Shown piece by piece: positions 27,189 to 39,843 of a stretch of 64,000 bases of DNA. Position 1 is the first letter of the stretch; each line of letters begins with the position of its first letter. The stretch spans positions 744,001 to 808,000 of the forward strand of contig OY783217.1 of the NCBI GenBank assembly GCA_963678705.1, in the 5' to 3' direction. The translations under genes were made by a program, and so were the position numbers. This DNA comes from Panorpa germanica (lineage: Eukaryota; Arthropoda; Insecta; Mecoptera; Panorpidae). Below the pieces are notes generated by a model. It had not been told where the DNA came from and searched no databases. It saw only the letters and a list, made by a program, of their open reading frames with translations.

Positions 27189-27392
27189 CAAATACCATTG
27201 TTCTTTGAAGAGTGGATCAGGGAAGATATTATGGGGGCCTGCACCCCTGTAGCGAGGGTTGTGTGACCTTGCGGAGGGTGCAACTGACCCTAGGAAAGAG
27301 TCGAATTGACTTAGGCCTGAGTAGCGCTGTTGGGGGTCGCTGAAGTCACGTTTATGGCGTGCTTTCTCATGTTGTTGTTGCATCCAGTGAAC
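27189..27392 (-). CDS. Fur2: Furin-like proprotein convertase (Fur2-like), internal exon with propeptide cleavage site
   Basis: This is a 68-codon internal exon. On the minus strand an acceptor (TTTTATTTCAG) precedes the first codon at 27392 and a donor (GTAAGTGA, at 27181-27188) follows the last codon, so both introns are phase 0. The peptide starts VHWMQQQHEKARHKRD and ends DPLFKEQWYL. Residues 12-15 (RHKR) form a canonical R-X-K-R furin autocleavage site at the end of the inhibitory propeptide. The FPDPLFKEQWYL segment is the conserved N-terminus of the mature subtilisin-like catalytic domain. Family knowledge: these calcium-dependent serine proteases cleave precursor proteins after paired basic residues in the late secretory pathway. 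The stretch RDFSDPQQRY to GAGPHN between them is a low-conservation linker. It is continuous in sequence with the exon at 3460-3594. The assignment to Fur2 rather than Fur1 rests on recall of insect sequences. Exons encoding the signal peptide and most of the prodomain were not found upstream. Confidence 0.9.
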
Positions 27393-28540
27393 CTGAAATA
27401 AAAATAACACGGTTAACATAAATATAATAAAGTAAACAACATATAGTTTCAAACAACACACAAAAATCAGTTTATTAAACATCAATATTTAAATGAAATA
27501 GAATCAATGGAATATCATTAGTGCCATTAAATCAATGCATAAGCAAATAAATATGCTACAATGAATATGGTTTGTAATTTAATATAAATAATGATATAGA
27601 TTTTAATTTAGATTAATTAAAATGGTTTTGAATAAATAACATTGACACGATGTGGGTGCAAATATTAACCACTACTCCCACGTCCCCCGTTTTCCCCGAA
27701 TACCAAATAATCGATCATGTGTACATTGATAAAAAACAAACTATTGAATACAAACTATTTATGTTACGCATTGTTTAATTAACAATTAATGAAAATTAAT
27801 TATAGCAGCACTGATAAATATTTGTTTATTATTATAGTTCTCGTGAAATCAGAGGAGAAATGTTTCAGAGGATATTGTAACGGTCAAGTGCGTTGCCAGA
27901 GACATCTATCATCAAACGATCAATACGTATTTTCGCATTTTCTGTTCCTACATGAATTATTCTAAGCAAATAAATACGATCTCATCGCGATATGGTTCAG
28001 AATATTTGAATGTTCGTTCCATAACATAAATAATAATTATGAAAGTTTCAGTACGTAATATTTCAAAGTTCGGTACGAAGTTGAACAAATTGCAAACTCG
28101 GTTCCTCAAAGTATTACTACCTGTTAGGTTGACCGAATAATTTATTTATATACTCGTACACTTAAAGTAAACTTTCACTTTAAAGTTATTACACGCATGC
28201 AAATAATAATTCAGAGATGAGCAACATTTTGAATTGGTAATAGTTATAACAGAGAAATAATGTTATCAATAAGATGACGGTTTGGGAGCAGTGGAATTTC
28301 CCTACTTAACGTGTGGGATCCAAAAAGTTGAATTATTTGTGCACTTGAAAGTGCGGAATATTTTACGGATTCAGGCATGTCATAATAAACGGAACGGTGA
28401 TTATTCGGCACAAAATAAGTTTTCAGTGTTCAAATACAAAACTTATGAAATAATAATTAATAATAGTTAATAATAATTAGTTTCAAAAAGAGAATTTACG
28501 GAATTGTCACCCATCTTCAAAAACTTATTGTAGTAAAAAG

Positions 28541-28561
28541 ATATATATATATATATATATT
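28541..28561. repeat. (AT)n microsatellite
   Basis: Ten to eleven uninterrupted AT units. Confidence 0.9.
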
Positions 28562-30158
28562 TATTTTAACCATAAAAAACTGTAAAACAACAAGAAAAGC
28601 AAAAAAAAGTGCATTTACTAACATTGGAAAATACTAACGTCGTTTGTACACTGACTCTTTTAGGGAAGTTTCACTGGCTCGCCTTTGCAAATAAACTGCC
28701 AGATCTGGACGCTGCTGGAACATTAAGTCCCTACCACTACACACGCAGGGTGAATATAAAATCAAAGAGCGCTAGCTAAACGTTTCCTACATCTGTTTTA
28801 TGAGTTCATGTATTAATGCGTATACAGTTTTATGACATATACGCGAAATTATGAAGTTTCCGTTTAAATTTCAACTTGTAACGGTTAATCCTTTACAAGA
28901 ACTATGATACTCTTAGTGTGCTAAGTTGGGCAACTATTTGTAAAGACTTTGGCGACGAGTTTAAGGGGTCTAGAGGAGGGGACGACTAGATTAATTACTT
29001 AAACTTTAAAGATAAATTTTATGATACAAGAAGTTATAAAACATTTAGTAAGATCTCAATTTATTTATAATAACTTAATTATTAAAATGAAGTATGTAAT
29101 AAGATAAATTACAAATTCATTTATGTTTTTCCGAAAAGATGGGCACAAAGTTTAGACACAAAGTGGTTTGCAACAATTTAAACAGCTACATTTATATTTT
29201 AAGCAATAGTGTTATATACATATCGCGCACCTAGAGAAAATTGTAACACCTAACAACAGGTTTTTCAGAAACAACGAAAAGCTTCGTTATACTACGGTCA
29301 TTTCTTCAATTCGCACTTAAGATTCAGTTTCTAATTTCCATATTAATTTTAATTAATAACAGTATAACACGTTAAGAATATTAACACAATAACTTGTGAC
29401 ATAAGCTGCCCAAATATATTTTATAACAACAAATAATGCTTCAAAATGTTTTAGTTTCATCTCCCAATAAATCAAAAGTATAATAATATTTTTTCTATAG
29501 TATTTTTTAAATTCAATACATTAATAAATTTCGCAGCAACTTTTATGGCACATTTGTTTTTTATACCACTAGATTTTTTTCATATATAAGGCAAGGCATG
29601 GCCATGTGTGTCGGCCTATGAATCATTTCTTCGCCAGACGATGGTGCTGGTGCTGGTGCTGCTTTTAGCCATTACTTTATCTCAAAATAATTCACTCATT
29701 AATTTAATGTCTGCGCCTCGACGCTCTCCGTCGTTTCTGCTCTGTATTTTGTATTGTACTGAACTGTGTGTGCTGTCGCTTCTTTATTACTGCACGGACA
29801 GCATTTATACCGCCGTTATCTTTTACTTTATTATTATTTATTGTACAATATGTGTTCTGGCCTGGATAATTAATATTGTTGCGTATTTTATAATTAAATA
29901 CGTCATATCAATAATAGTATAATATATAGCTATCGTATTTAAGACCTGTACACATAATTAAGGCATTAAAATCTTATATGTACATTTAATGCCTTACACT
30001 CTGACCTTCAAAATCCAATTATTTTATGTAGGTGAAATGATTATTATTAAAAACTTTATATTGATATACTATATACTGCGCGTTAGAAAACGAAATTAAG
30101 ATATGACTTGTACGAAAGCTAATATGGCTAATATATAGTATGAACTTTGTAACAAGTA

Positions 30159-30545
30159 CTAGAGTTTACCCCCGTCGCAAGCGACGACTGTCTTTTGTGT
30201 GTGAATTGAATTTCATTTTAAATTTTAATCCCATTTTTAAATTTAACTCCCCCTGGGCCCCTTTTATAAAATTTTAAATTTATAAATTTTGAAATATGTT
30301 CATATTTAGGACCGTAATACACATGCAAAATTTCATCTGTCTATCTTTAACGAATAAAAAGTTATACAACAATAAGGGGCCACTTTTTTCCAGTTTTTCC
30401 AATATTACGGGTTTCCAGGAAATCCAGAGACGCCAAAAGTCTTAGAATTTTTGTCTCTACGAAATAGGCGATTTTCAAAAACATTAACGGGGCCGTTTTC
30501 GAGCTACCATACAAAATTCACTATCAAACATATAAGAATATAAGA
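30159..30545 (-). mobile_element. Non-autonomous Helitron (387 bp)
   Basis: Read on the minus strand, the element begins A|TCTTATATTCTTATATG at 30545 and ends …GTCGCTTGCGACGGGGGTAA ACTCTAG|T at 30159. These are the Helitron hallmarks: 5' TC, a GC-rich terminal hairpin (GTCGC-TT-GCGAC) 11 bp before a 3' CTAG, insertion between host A and T, and no terminal inverted repeat or target-site duplication. The interior includes GGGGCCGTTTTCGAGC-type sequence on the plus strand (30489-30504) and AT-rich filler, with no coding capacity. An autonomous partner must supply Rep/helicase. Confidence 0.75.
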
Positions 30546-31394
30546 TCATAAATATACACCTGGGACATTATAATATAGGATACCTAAGGTTCATTTTATT
30601 AAAACATTCGTTTCTTCAATAGATATATGTAATTACACCAAATTCTCTAGACGTGTTATATTTGGAATATCACTCAACATAAAATCAATATAGCAACAAG
30701 TAATATTAATATTATTTTACTAATATAAATGTAAACACGAGAATTGTTGAAACACTTGATATTCCGTGGAGTAATTAAACACACAGGCAGTGCCATCTAT
30801 TGAGTAGATGTACGTCACCAGTTTTACAAAACCGTTAACTCATTTATGCAGTAACAACATAACCCATTTATCCGTCACACCGCGTAGCCATCACCCGGTT
30901 AATGACACCCTCTGTCAAGCTCGATGCTACAGCGAACATTAGTAAGGGGTGAGGGGTTGGGGGTTGAATTATGTGACGTTTTACTTCATGGTCAGTAATT
31001 GTAATAAACACATCAGATAATGATCTATGAAAAACACTTATAAACAAAATTTTGTGTAGAGAAGCGCTCCCAAATGTCCGGCACATTGAATTTTATGTGA
31101 CACTGCTGAGTGGACCAAACGACAGATAAATAAATTGAATTTTTAACGTAGGGAAAGGTCACACAGGGCACAGGACACAGGGGTGGAAGCAGTTTATAGG
31201 GTGGGTAATTGAGATAAACAGCGTTGCTGAAAGGGTTATGAAGACGATGAAATTCAAAACTTACAAATTTATTAATGGAATTTTAGTTGTATATTTCTTG
31301 AATGATATTTGAATTGTGCCATGCCTAGCGCATTAAAGGGTGAGGGGTGGTGGGGGTAGAGGTTTCACCTTTTTTTTTTAAATTTTATTTTATT

Positions 31395-31500
31395 TATTTA
31401 AATTTTTGTACAACATATTAAGTTTATTGTATAAAAATTTGAAGTCGATTGGACTAAATCATCTTGTCTGCTTTCGTGTTACTTTGAAACTTTTAAATGC
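31395..31500 (+). repeat. Dispersed repeat, copy 1 (GAAGTCGATTGGA type)
   Basis: The core ACATATTAAGTTTATTGTAT and TTGAAGTCGATTGGACTAAA is shared, with a few substitutions, by the minus strand at 26510-26570. Both copies are preceded by a G-rich tract (GGGTGAGGGGTGGTGGGGG here). The repeat may extend right to about 31870 into a region with CTACTGGACCGATTC, typical of transposon UTRs. Confidence 0.5.
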
Positions 31501-31595
31501 GGTTTCTCACAGATAGCTTTTTCAGAGTCTGTTGCTCAAAATCTACTGGACCGATTCTTTTGAAATTTTCCACGCTCTTTCTTTACATAAATCCC

Positions 31596-31756
31596 GAGGT
31601 AACGCTGTCGAGTTTTTTTTTAATTTTATTATTTTAACGTATTTTAAAATAACAAATTTTCTGATTTTTTTTCAAGAAAAATCAGTATTTTGATTTTTAA
31701 GTGCTGTAAAAAATTGAAATATCAATAAAAAAAGAAAAACTCGATAATGTTACCTG
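31596..31756. repeat. Imperfect foldback sequence
   Basis: GAGGTAACGCTGTCGAGTTT on the left pairs imperfectly with the complement of GCAGGTAACATTATCGAGTT on the right. CTGATTTTTTTTCAAGAAAAATCAG-type pairing lies in the centre. It is probably part of the transposon-like region starting at 31395. Confidence 0.45.
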
Positions 31757-32854
31757 CAGAAACTTATCAACTAATGAAATCATTTTGGTTTTTCAATTTC
31801 AGAAAATCCAGTGATGAGTTATGAGTGGCACCGCAATGTTACTTTTTTTGCGACGTCTGCGGAGATTCGCTGTCAATGGCTCATTTCTTGACATTTATTT
31901 ATGAAAATTTTACAAAGTATTCTTCAAATGTCATTTTATCATGTAGTAATTATAGAAATAATTATATATTAACTGTGTCGTCAAAAAACATTATCGAAAA
32001 TATGTTTCTTTTTTATCGTTTTGACCTTAACCAATAAAATACAAATTAAAATAGACCCATATATATTAATTACAAGTACAATAAAATTTAAAGACATTTT
32101 TAATAATAAAAGTTAAACCTCGGTTAAACAATGTATAGAAATAAATAAACTACAAAACTTTAGATGGGGGTCGTGTTGTCACGCGGCGGCTGAAATACAA
32201 TTAAGATTAAACGTTTAAAAAAAAGTTCATTTAATTAAATGAAACACAAATAGACTTTCATTTCAATTTCAATTAGGTGCTGCGGTGTGGTGTTCTCTGC
32301 TATACTCGTACTCTCTGTGTAACTAAGAATAGAAAACCCAAAAATATTTCTAATTTAAATATTAAACTAAAAAGTGCTTTCTCTCAGTTTGTTGGCTGGC
32401 GTAGCGGCTCAGCGGTTCAGCGGTTCAGCATCCAGCATTTAACTATGAAACGAACAAACCGAGGTAGGTTCAGTGTTCATCAGCAATTAATTAAAGTAGC
32501 ATCTTCCCCAGCCTCGTGCGTTTAGGGTGACAGGGTGGCTGGGTTTCTACAGGTAACCACAGCGTGTGATGCGATGGAATGAAACAGTGCACAGTGAGAT
32601 GGGAGAGTGGAAGAACTGTGAGGAGGGGGTGGGGAGGAGGTTAGTAACAGATCCAGTACCTTAGTATCTAAGCCTTGTACATAGCTATTAGACACGTTCT
32701 GCTAATGGGATTATTTGGCCTGACCGAGCCAGCCCGCAATGAATTGTATGGACTACACGATTCTACACTGGCTTGTATTTAATTAATATTGAAATTTATT
32801 AACAATTTTGAAAACTGCAATAATTTATCATAAAAAGTTGACATTCAATATTGT

Positions 32855-32940
32855 TGAAAGTTCACCATTCATCAGATGCTGATTTAAGTGGTACGACAAT
32901 AACCACCTGAGCTACCAATATCGTGCGTATGGTCCTATAC
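32855..32940 (-). repeat. Possible tRNA-derived SINE head
   Basis: The minus strand has ATTGGTAGCTCAGGTGGTTA, a good A-box (TAGCTCAGGTGG), followed about 45 bp later by ATGGTGAACTTTC, which only weakly resembles a B-box. A degraded SINE is possible. Confidence 0.3.
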
Positions 32941-35900
32941 ACTTCGTCACTTTTTTCATCAACAACGACCCTATTTAACAATGATACTGTAATCACAGCC
33001 TTCTTGATCCTTAAGGATGATCCACCACTGATTTTACCTATACCGTAATATGTACAATGCCTTTTTAACCCATAAAATTTTCTCTGGTTTAACAGCAGAC
33101 ATTTATGACAGAATACGTCAACATCTGTAAAATGTTATAATGGAAAGCGTAATAGGACTATTCTTACAGTAATATAATAAAATCCAATACCTATCCGATT
33201 TTCTTAAATCCAGCCTTAAAGTTTTATACAATTTTAACACATATATTCTATATTTTTATCTCACCACATAATCAGTTTTCTCGTTATTTTCATTTTCCCT
33301 TTTTCTTTTCTCAGTTGTATACATATTTTTCTCTATACCCACCACATATATACGTACAATTCTTTACAAAAAAAAAAATATTAAGTTTTTCTTGACTGTA
33401 CAAAAATATTTTCCTGTAAAAAGTTTTGGGTAATAAATTAGCATAAAATTTTTCACGCGTAATTAGTCATGAATTAAAAAAAATTGTTAAGGGTTCGTAT
33501 CTATTACGTCACCTAAAAACTAGGGGAGTCGTTTCTCGTCTTCTTATTACCCTCATTGTACAGAATTCAGAGAATATAGCGACTACAGCGCCACTGCCAC
33601 CAGTAAATTACTAAAAGAGACGGTTTGAGCAGTAGCTCGTGAAATAATTTAGAAGAATTCCATTTCTTTGTTAAATTCAATAGCCAGAATTTCTACTTGT
33701 ACAACTTAAAAGTTATATTAGTAATATCTTTTAAATATTCTTGGATAAATCTGAGAAATAAAATATTCTGTTTATTGTTAACAGTTTTTACCCAATGTGT
33801 ATTACCGCTAAACACAAAGCATGGATGTTATCTTACATTCCTCTAACAGTTTCATTAGTGGAACTTAGTTCCAACTATTTTACTACTATTTAATCCTTAA
33901 AAAGGACTCCTTACGATTCTATAATCTTTAAGATATTTTATGATTATGTTCATGGGCAAAATAGTGGTTTTATTTTTCCAAAAAGTAGTAAGTTAGGTGA
34001 CTAAGTCATTGTTTAAGTAACAAAATTTAAGTAGATAATTTTGTGTATATTATACAAATGATTTTGTGCTCTGATTGATTCTATTGAACAGGAATAGGAA
34101 ACATTTTTACAAAATACGGATATAAAAAATAAGAAAAAGGCCTAATCTCCGATTTACATAATAAATTTAACTATTTAAGTGATGACACTGTTAAATAAGA
34201 GTATCAATTCTGTGCTGAATACTTTTCAGTGTATTCTGCTGCCGTGTTATGCAGCATCTTGCTTCTTTGTTACTTTTTAGTGCACCACCTGAGATGGACG
34301 ATAACATATCTTTCTAAATTTACCTCAGATTCAAAAGAAAATATTTACGAATATTCCAGTAACTAAAAAGTTAAGCAAGTGCGCGAAAATGACGAGAACA
34401 ATAAAATAAATACAAAATAATTTTTTTTCAACATCTAACATGTGTAAAGAATTTCGTGCAGATCAACCAAGCTTGATCATAAATGACGGATTGACTGTTT
34501 TTCCATTGTTCTAAATAAATATTCCCTTGATGTTTTTCTGTAGACACAAGGACTATATGTTAAATGTAGTTTGCTCGTATTTTGATATTGTCTCCAACTC
34601 CATGAATACCTTTTAATGACAAAACACTAAAAATAAATGCTGATGGTGATGTTGATGCTGATGGTATGATTATGTACATGAAATTTAAATAATTTTAAAA
34701 CCTTTAGAGTTCAGATATTCATTTTATTTTAAACCATTTTCTTTTGTTTGAAAATATTTACATAACTGAGTTTTTCAACACAACGTTTTTTGATTTTTAA
34801 TATAAAAGAAGTTTAATTTTTTATGGAGTAAAATTCCTACTGCGACTATTAAATAAAACACATAAAAATATGAGTGTATAGAGAATGTGAACATGCGACA
34901 ATTAATTTGCATTTACATGATAAACAAGTTGAAAAAAAGAGGAGGAATATTTAATTTAGCGTAGGTTTATGTCTTTGGTATTAACCTAGGCGCACACTTG
35001 AGACAGTATCATCTGTTTTAGTATTTACATACACGATATGCGAACAGTTCATCTGAATGTGATCGTCTAAAATGCCTTTACAATATTCCTTAGCAAATTT
35101 AAAGGCTGGTTATTAATTGTTCTTGAACACATAAATAATAAATGCAAGTAATGAAATTAAAAGATTAAAACCGTTGCTTGCTTCCACTACAAATAAAATG
35201 AACAAGACTGAGAAATATTTACCTTGCATAAAATATGAATGAACAACATAAATAAAATGCAGTGATACAAATAAACTAATATTATGTAAATGTATTTAAT
35301 AAAATGGTATAACACGTATAGGAATGAACGAGCGTGCAGAACGAGGTCTCGTAAGTAAGAAAACTAAATTCGCTGAGAAAGTTTTCTTATAAATGCAAAA
35401 TGTAATGGGGAAGATGCTATATTTTTGTATAAAAAGTAAACTAACGGAAACCAACAACGAATCAGCCGTTTAAACACCGGTATAGAGTTCCCTACCTCCT
35501 CCTCCTCCCACAACTTACTCACCCTCATACTAAACATTCCCGCCACTGGTTTAACAGATTTGTAAACGTCAAATGCAAATCCACTATTTGCAACGTTTAT
35601 TTTTCAGATTCTTTTTACCCTCATTTAATGTGGTTTTACGAATGCATATTTTATGTATTAAGGGTAGTGCAGTGGGGTTTGAATTGTTATAGGTGTTTTC
35701 CGACAGTGGTATGAATTGATCTAGAAACATAATAATGTGGTTTGTGGTTCTGGAGGTTTCGAATGTCTGAGATATTCAACTTTATAATATTTAGCTGAGT
35801 GCATCAACTTCAAATAGTGATTAGAGTTGTTAAGAAAAGAAAATTATAACTATCATCTTCAATGTAGAGATCGAAGTAGAAGTACCATAGCAGGACATTA

Positions 35901-36090
35901 AATTGAAAAGTAAATGCCCAGCCGACTAATTTTACTGACAGATACTATTAATCAGAGTACAGAGAACGCAAAAGCACTGTGAACAACGGCTCTGGACCCC
36001 AGCGCCATGATCTCACATCTCTTAAGAAATGTAATCGTATAACCATGTCCTTAAATTCGGTATTAAGAGAACGAGAAAGCGAATAAAAAG
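32941..36090. other. Sequence with no recognised feature
   Basis: AT-rich, non-coding by inspection; a short GATG/CTGATG-type low-complexity run lies near 34638-34670. Confidence 0.6.
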
Positions 36091-36198
36091 AAAATGAAAA
36101 CTCGGAGTTATAAATATGATTTATTTATACATGCAGATGATGTGATTTTAACGGCTCGCACAAAGAATAAGAAAAATACACAAAAGAAATTTTGTTGA
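36091..36198 (+). pseudogene. Short reverse-transcriptase-like remnant (HADD motif)
   Basis: An open frame of 35 codons reads KMKTRSYKYDLFIHADDVIL followed by TARTKNKKNTQKKFC and a stop. LFxxADDVILTARTK closely matches the catalytic (Y/F)ADD box and following helix of non-LTR reverse transcriptases, with His in place of the aromatic residue. No other RT motif was recognised around it, so it would be a decayed scrap. A chance match cannot be excluded. Confidence 0.4.
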
Positions 36199-38759
36199 AT
36201 ATTTTGACAGTACTTCATCGAATGAATTCACTTAATCAAATTAGAGCTGAATAATATAAAATCTAAACGTTTAAAAAATGATAAAAAACCACCAGATTTA
36301 CATTGTTATAAATCACGTTGTTTTACTTGTTCTGAAGAAATCCCCAAATGATATTCAAATGGAATTCAAGTTGAAACGGGCGGGGCAAGGTAGGAGTGTG
36401 GGGCACGGGGCACGGGGCTTAGAGAAGCATTGGAATGTGATTGTTTCTTTTTTTTATTTAAAACGAAGTAAGAGGATGAACAAGACAGGGATTACAATTA
36501 AATTTGTAATGTATTTAATGATTACTGTAAGTGACGGAGTGAACGGAAGCCCTCTACAATCAATTAAGGAAGAAGTAATCGGTCTATTAAAATTTACTGC
36601 GAAGAAGTTTGTTAAATAAATTATTTCCCTTTTCGAAATGCTAATAAAGTGTGAAAAACTTCTAAATCTAAAACTTTCGATTTACATAAGTTATGTTATT
36701 ATTTTATATTTGTTATTACGTTGTACAATTGATTGCAACATGCAAAGAGGATGCTACATATAATCGAACAATGTATTGAACAATCTTAAGTTAAGATTCT
36801 TTATATTTTAAAAATTTATTCATGTCTATGCGTATTGAAATTAAAATAGAATTAGGATTCTCTGACTTTATCAGTAGGGTTAGTAGCATTTGCACAAAAA
36901 TCTATCATAATTTGTTCATATTTTATAATGTGACAACGAGATGTTTTTTTTACTGGGGCCTTACGTCTGTCGAGCCTCTACCTAAATACGGCTCTGGTGA
37001 GATGTATACATAATCTACTCTATACAAAAATAAATCAGAGAAGTTATTTTACAACAGTTAATGTTTAGAACATAAAAACCTTAATCAAAAAATCACGAGT
37101 GTTTTTGAGTATAAATCGAAAAACAGAGCAGAGCAACGTAATAATTTTAATAAGGAAATTTAAAATGAATATTTATGACAGAAAACATAATTTGAATTTT
37201 ATTAATATAGTAAAATCAAAATACATAATATATTATATAAATATAATAATAATAAAAAAACAAAATAAAATTGTTATTGTTATAATATTATGAGAAATAG
37301 AGCAGTACACCTTAAACGTAAAAATGACTCGTTGAGAAACATAAAGATATAATAAGGAACATAAAATTGAGCTCTTATCTTGCAATTCAAATATTTTACA
37401 GTATATACGAGTATAGCTATACATATACTCTCTTTCTCACCGCACCCAGTAAATATTTTGGAGTCACTTTGACATCATATTGAAGATGGGTATGATTTTT
37501 AGTTACGAACGAGTTCAGTTTCTCACAGCCGTTCATATGAAATGTCTGTTTCATCGGCTACAAATAGCGGAACCACTCCACCTGTCGGAATACAAACGAA
37601 GATAAAGTTAATGTGAACTATAACTAAAGTGCGACACTGTGGCACACACCTTCACTAATAAAGTTGACACTGAATAAAAACCGATCTGTATAAATTTTAC
37701 AAAAACAAATTTTGCACTTTGTATAAGCATACGTCCTTCCTCCTCCCCCCTGCTCCTCCTTCACTGGACTTATAGTACATACAGTTGTAAGAAGAAATGT
37801 ATACATTCCATATACTTGCAGATATAATAAAAAAATGTTTAAAGTAATATTTCTTCTTTTCATAAAAATAAATATAAAATATACCCTTGCAAATATCATA
37901 TAGTTTTATGAACATGACGTGTGGAGGCGTTCGCGTCTGCGTCCACGTCTGCGTCACCACGACGATCATAAAGAATAATTAGTTATAAATATGAGACGTG
38001 CCTTTCGTAGCATAGTTTTATTAATACTCCGAGTGTAACCTATCCTATCCCAACACTCAGACAAGTGCTACGATGGTTCAAAAGATACACCCAATGAGGT
38101 GGAATGGGGGTGGAGGGTGCTACGTATTACGTACTATGTAACTAGATAAGATCTCTATATCGTACACAAATTTGAGGCGATTATGAAACAGGACAATAAA
38201 AAATGATATATTCTGTGTTTATCAAATAATTTAATCACCAACTTTAATCATATCTTATTTCAATCGTTACTTTTAAAAATATTTTGTGTTTTTTTATAAT
38301 TATTGACCTTCTTCAAGAAAGTTACTTCACCACTTTTCAATTTAAACATGATGTTATCACATGTAAGTGTCCTTAATTTAATCACACAATTTAAAATGTT
38401 TTGACCAGCTGTGGAGCGAGATATTAATAAATAAAGTGAGTTAAAATTTAACACCATTCCAGAAAGTATAACAGAGATATCACTGTAACGTATATCTAAA
38501 GGACGGTTCCACGGACTTAAAAAAGCGATATATTTTAAAGAAATAAATGTTGACTGTTTTTTTAGATTGTTTGACCAGTTAGTAAAGAAGATATAAAGGT
38601 TGAAACTGTATCAACTTGGTAACGTAGGACGTTGTCGTTACTATACTACAATGGTTGCGTTGTAATAATTAGCAGTGTTGCAATGCGATTGTATTTAGTT
38701 TGTATATGCATATAAAAGGTTACATGTATTGAGTATAGAAATATAGTTCAAATTATGAA

Positions 38760-38941
38760 AGTTCGGAGGCGACTCATACTTAAAAGAAGTTGTGTGGTAT
38801 AAACTGCCGATATAACTAAAAAGCACTGGCTCACTTATTTTTCTATAATGTATATAGAAACAAATAAGATAAATTTCATTATCGTATTATAGATTTATAC
38901 TGCTCTTATAACCTCTTTTAAGTATAAGTCGCTGCCGAACT
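38760..38941. mobile_element. MITE with about 36-bp TIRs (182 bp)
   Basis: The left arm AGTTCGGAGGCGACTCATAC continues with TTAAAAGAAGTT. The reverse complement of the right arm is AGTTCGGCAGCGACTTATAC then TTAAAAGAGGTT, so only four mismatches occur in 32 bases. Flanks ATTATGAA and ATCGTGAT could be a decayed 8-bp duplication (5/8). The interior is AT-rich without coding potential. Confidence 0.7.
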
Positions 38942-39765
38942 ATCGTGATTTGGACTTATATCATCCTATTCGACGTATTTGGCATACGATTGTCATCATC
39001 TTACTGTAGAACTAAATAATATATTATTTTAATGTTTTTATTCTATTTAAAGTAATTTTCCGCATTTTACTTCACATGACATGTGATCATTTACATAAAC
39101 ACTTGGTTTCAAAATACAGAAACGAAAACAAATGTCATATTGTGTGAGATAAAGTTCAAATTTTAATACAAAAGTTCTTTAGATGTAGAAATTTCAAACA
39201 AGTAGTCACACTTCTATGTTCATAGAAGAAATAAGAAATATCAAAATAGCGCTGACACGTATATATCTCGATAAAAAGTAGGACCTTATGAGCCGTAAAT
39301 AAAAATATATCCGCGAACCTCCAAGGCTCCAGAACCAGAGAACCAGAGAAGCAGAGAGCCAGACATGCTGGAAAAGAATTCACTAAATGTGAATTGTGGG
39401 AGTTGGGAGTTTATATCTGTATGTGTGTGTGTGTATGATTCACTATGCCTCAGTGCACAATACTCAGTGTAAAACCTATAGCGTTAAGTTTGCAACGGGT
39501 GTCTCAAAATAAAAGTTAGATAAACTTTTTATTGTGAATAAATAAAACTGTCTATATGAATGTTGCATGTTGGTGTCGCACTGGTGTGGCCAACGCATAA
39601 GATTTAAGTATACAATTGATCTTGTTTTCCGGCTTCAAACGGCTTTGTCCTTGTGTTATTTTCATCTACATATAAACTGGAGCCTACTTAGTTGGATCCA
39701 AACCACACGGTAATTTCGGAGAGTGATTTTAAGCTCTCTTTTAATCCCTATGGAGGATTACTTAT

Positions 39766-39843
39766 ATTCCCTAGATTTGAACCTGCGGTACTGTTCTCTT
39801 TGGCTTATCGTTAGAGAAGTTAACCCGGTCAAGTCACTGAGAA
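39766..39843 (-). repeat. tRNA-derived SINE-like Pol III promoter
   Basis: The minus strand contains an A-box-like TGACTTGACCGGGTTA (39836-39821) and a B-box GGTTCAAATCT (39783-39773; consensus GGTTCRANTCC), correctly spaced for a tRNA. The flanking bases do not pair as an acceptor stem and no anticodon arm forms well, so this is better explained as the head of a tRNA-derived SINE than a tRNA gene. SINE body and tail boundaries are unclear. Confidence 0.5.

Noticed and set aside
29608..29922. 104-codon plus ORF with hydrophobic segments
   Set aside because: Low-complexity Ile/Tyr-rich tail from AT-rich DNA and a CTGGTG run; no domain, promoter or splice support.
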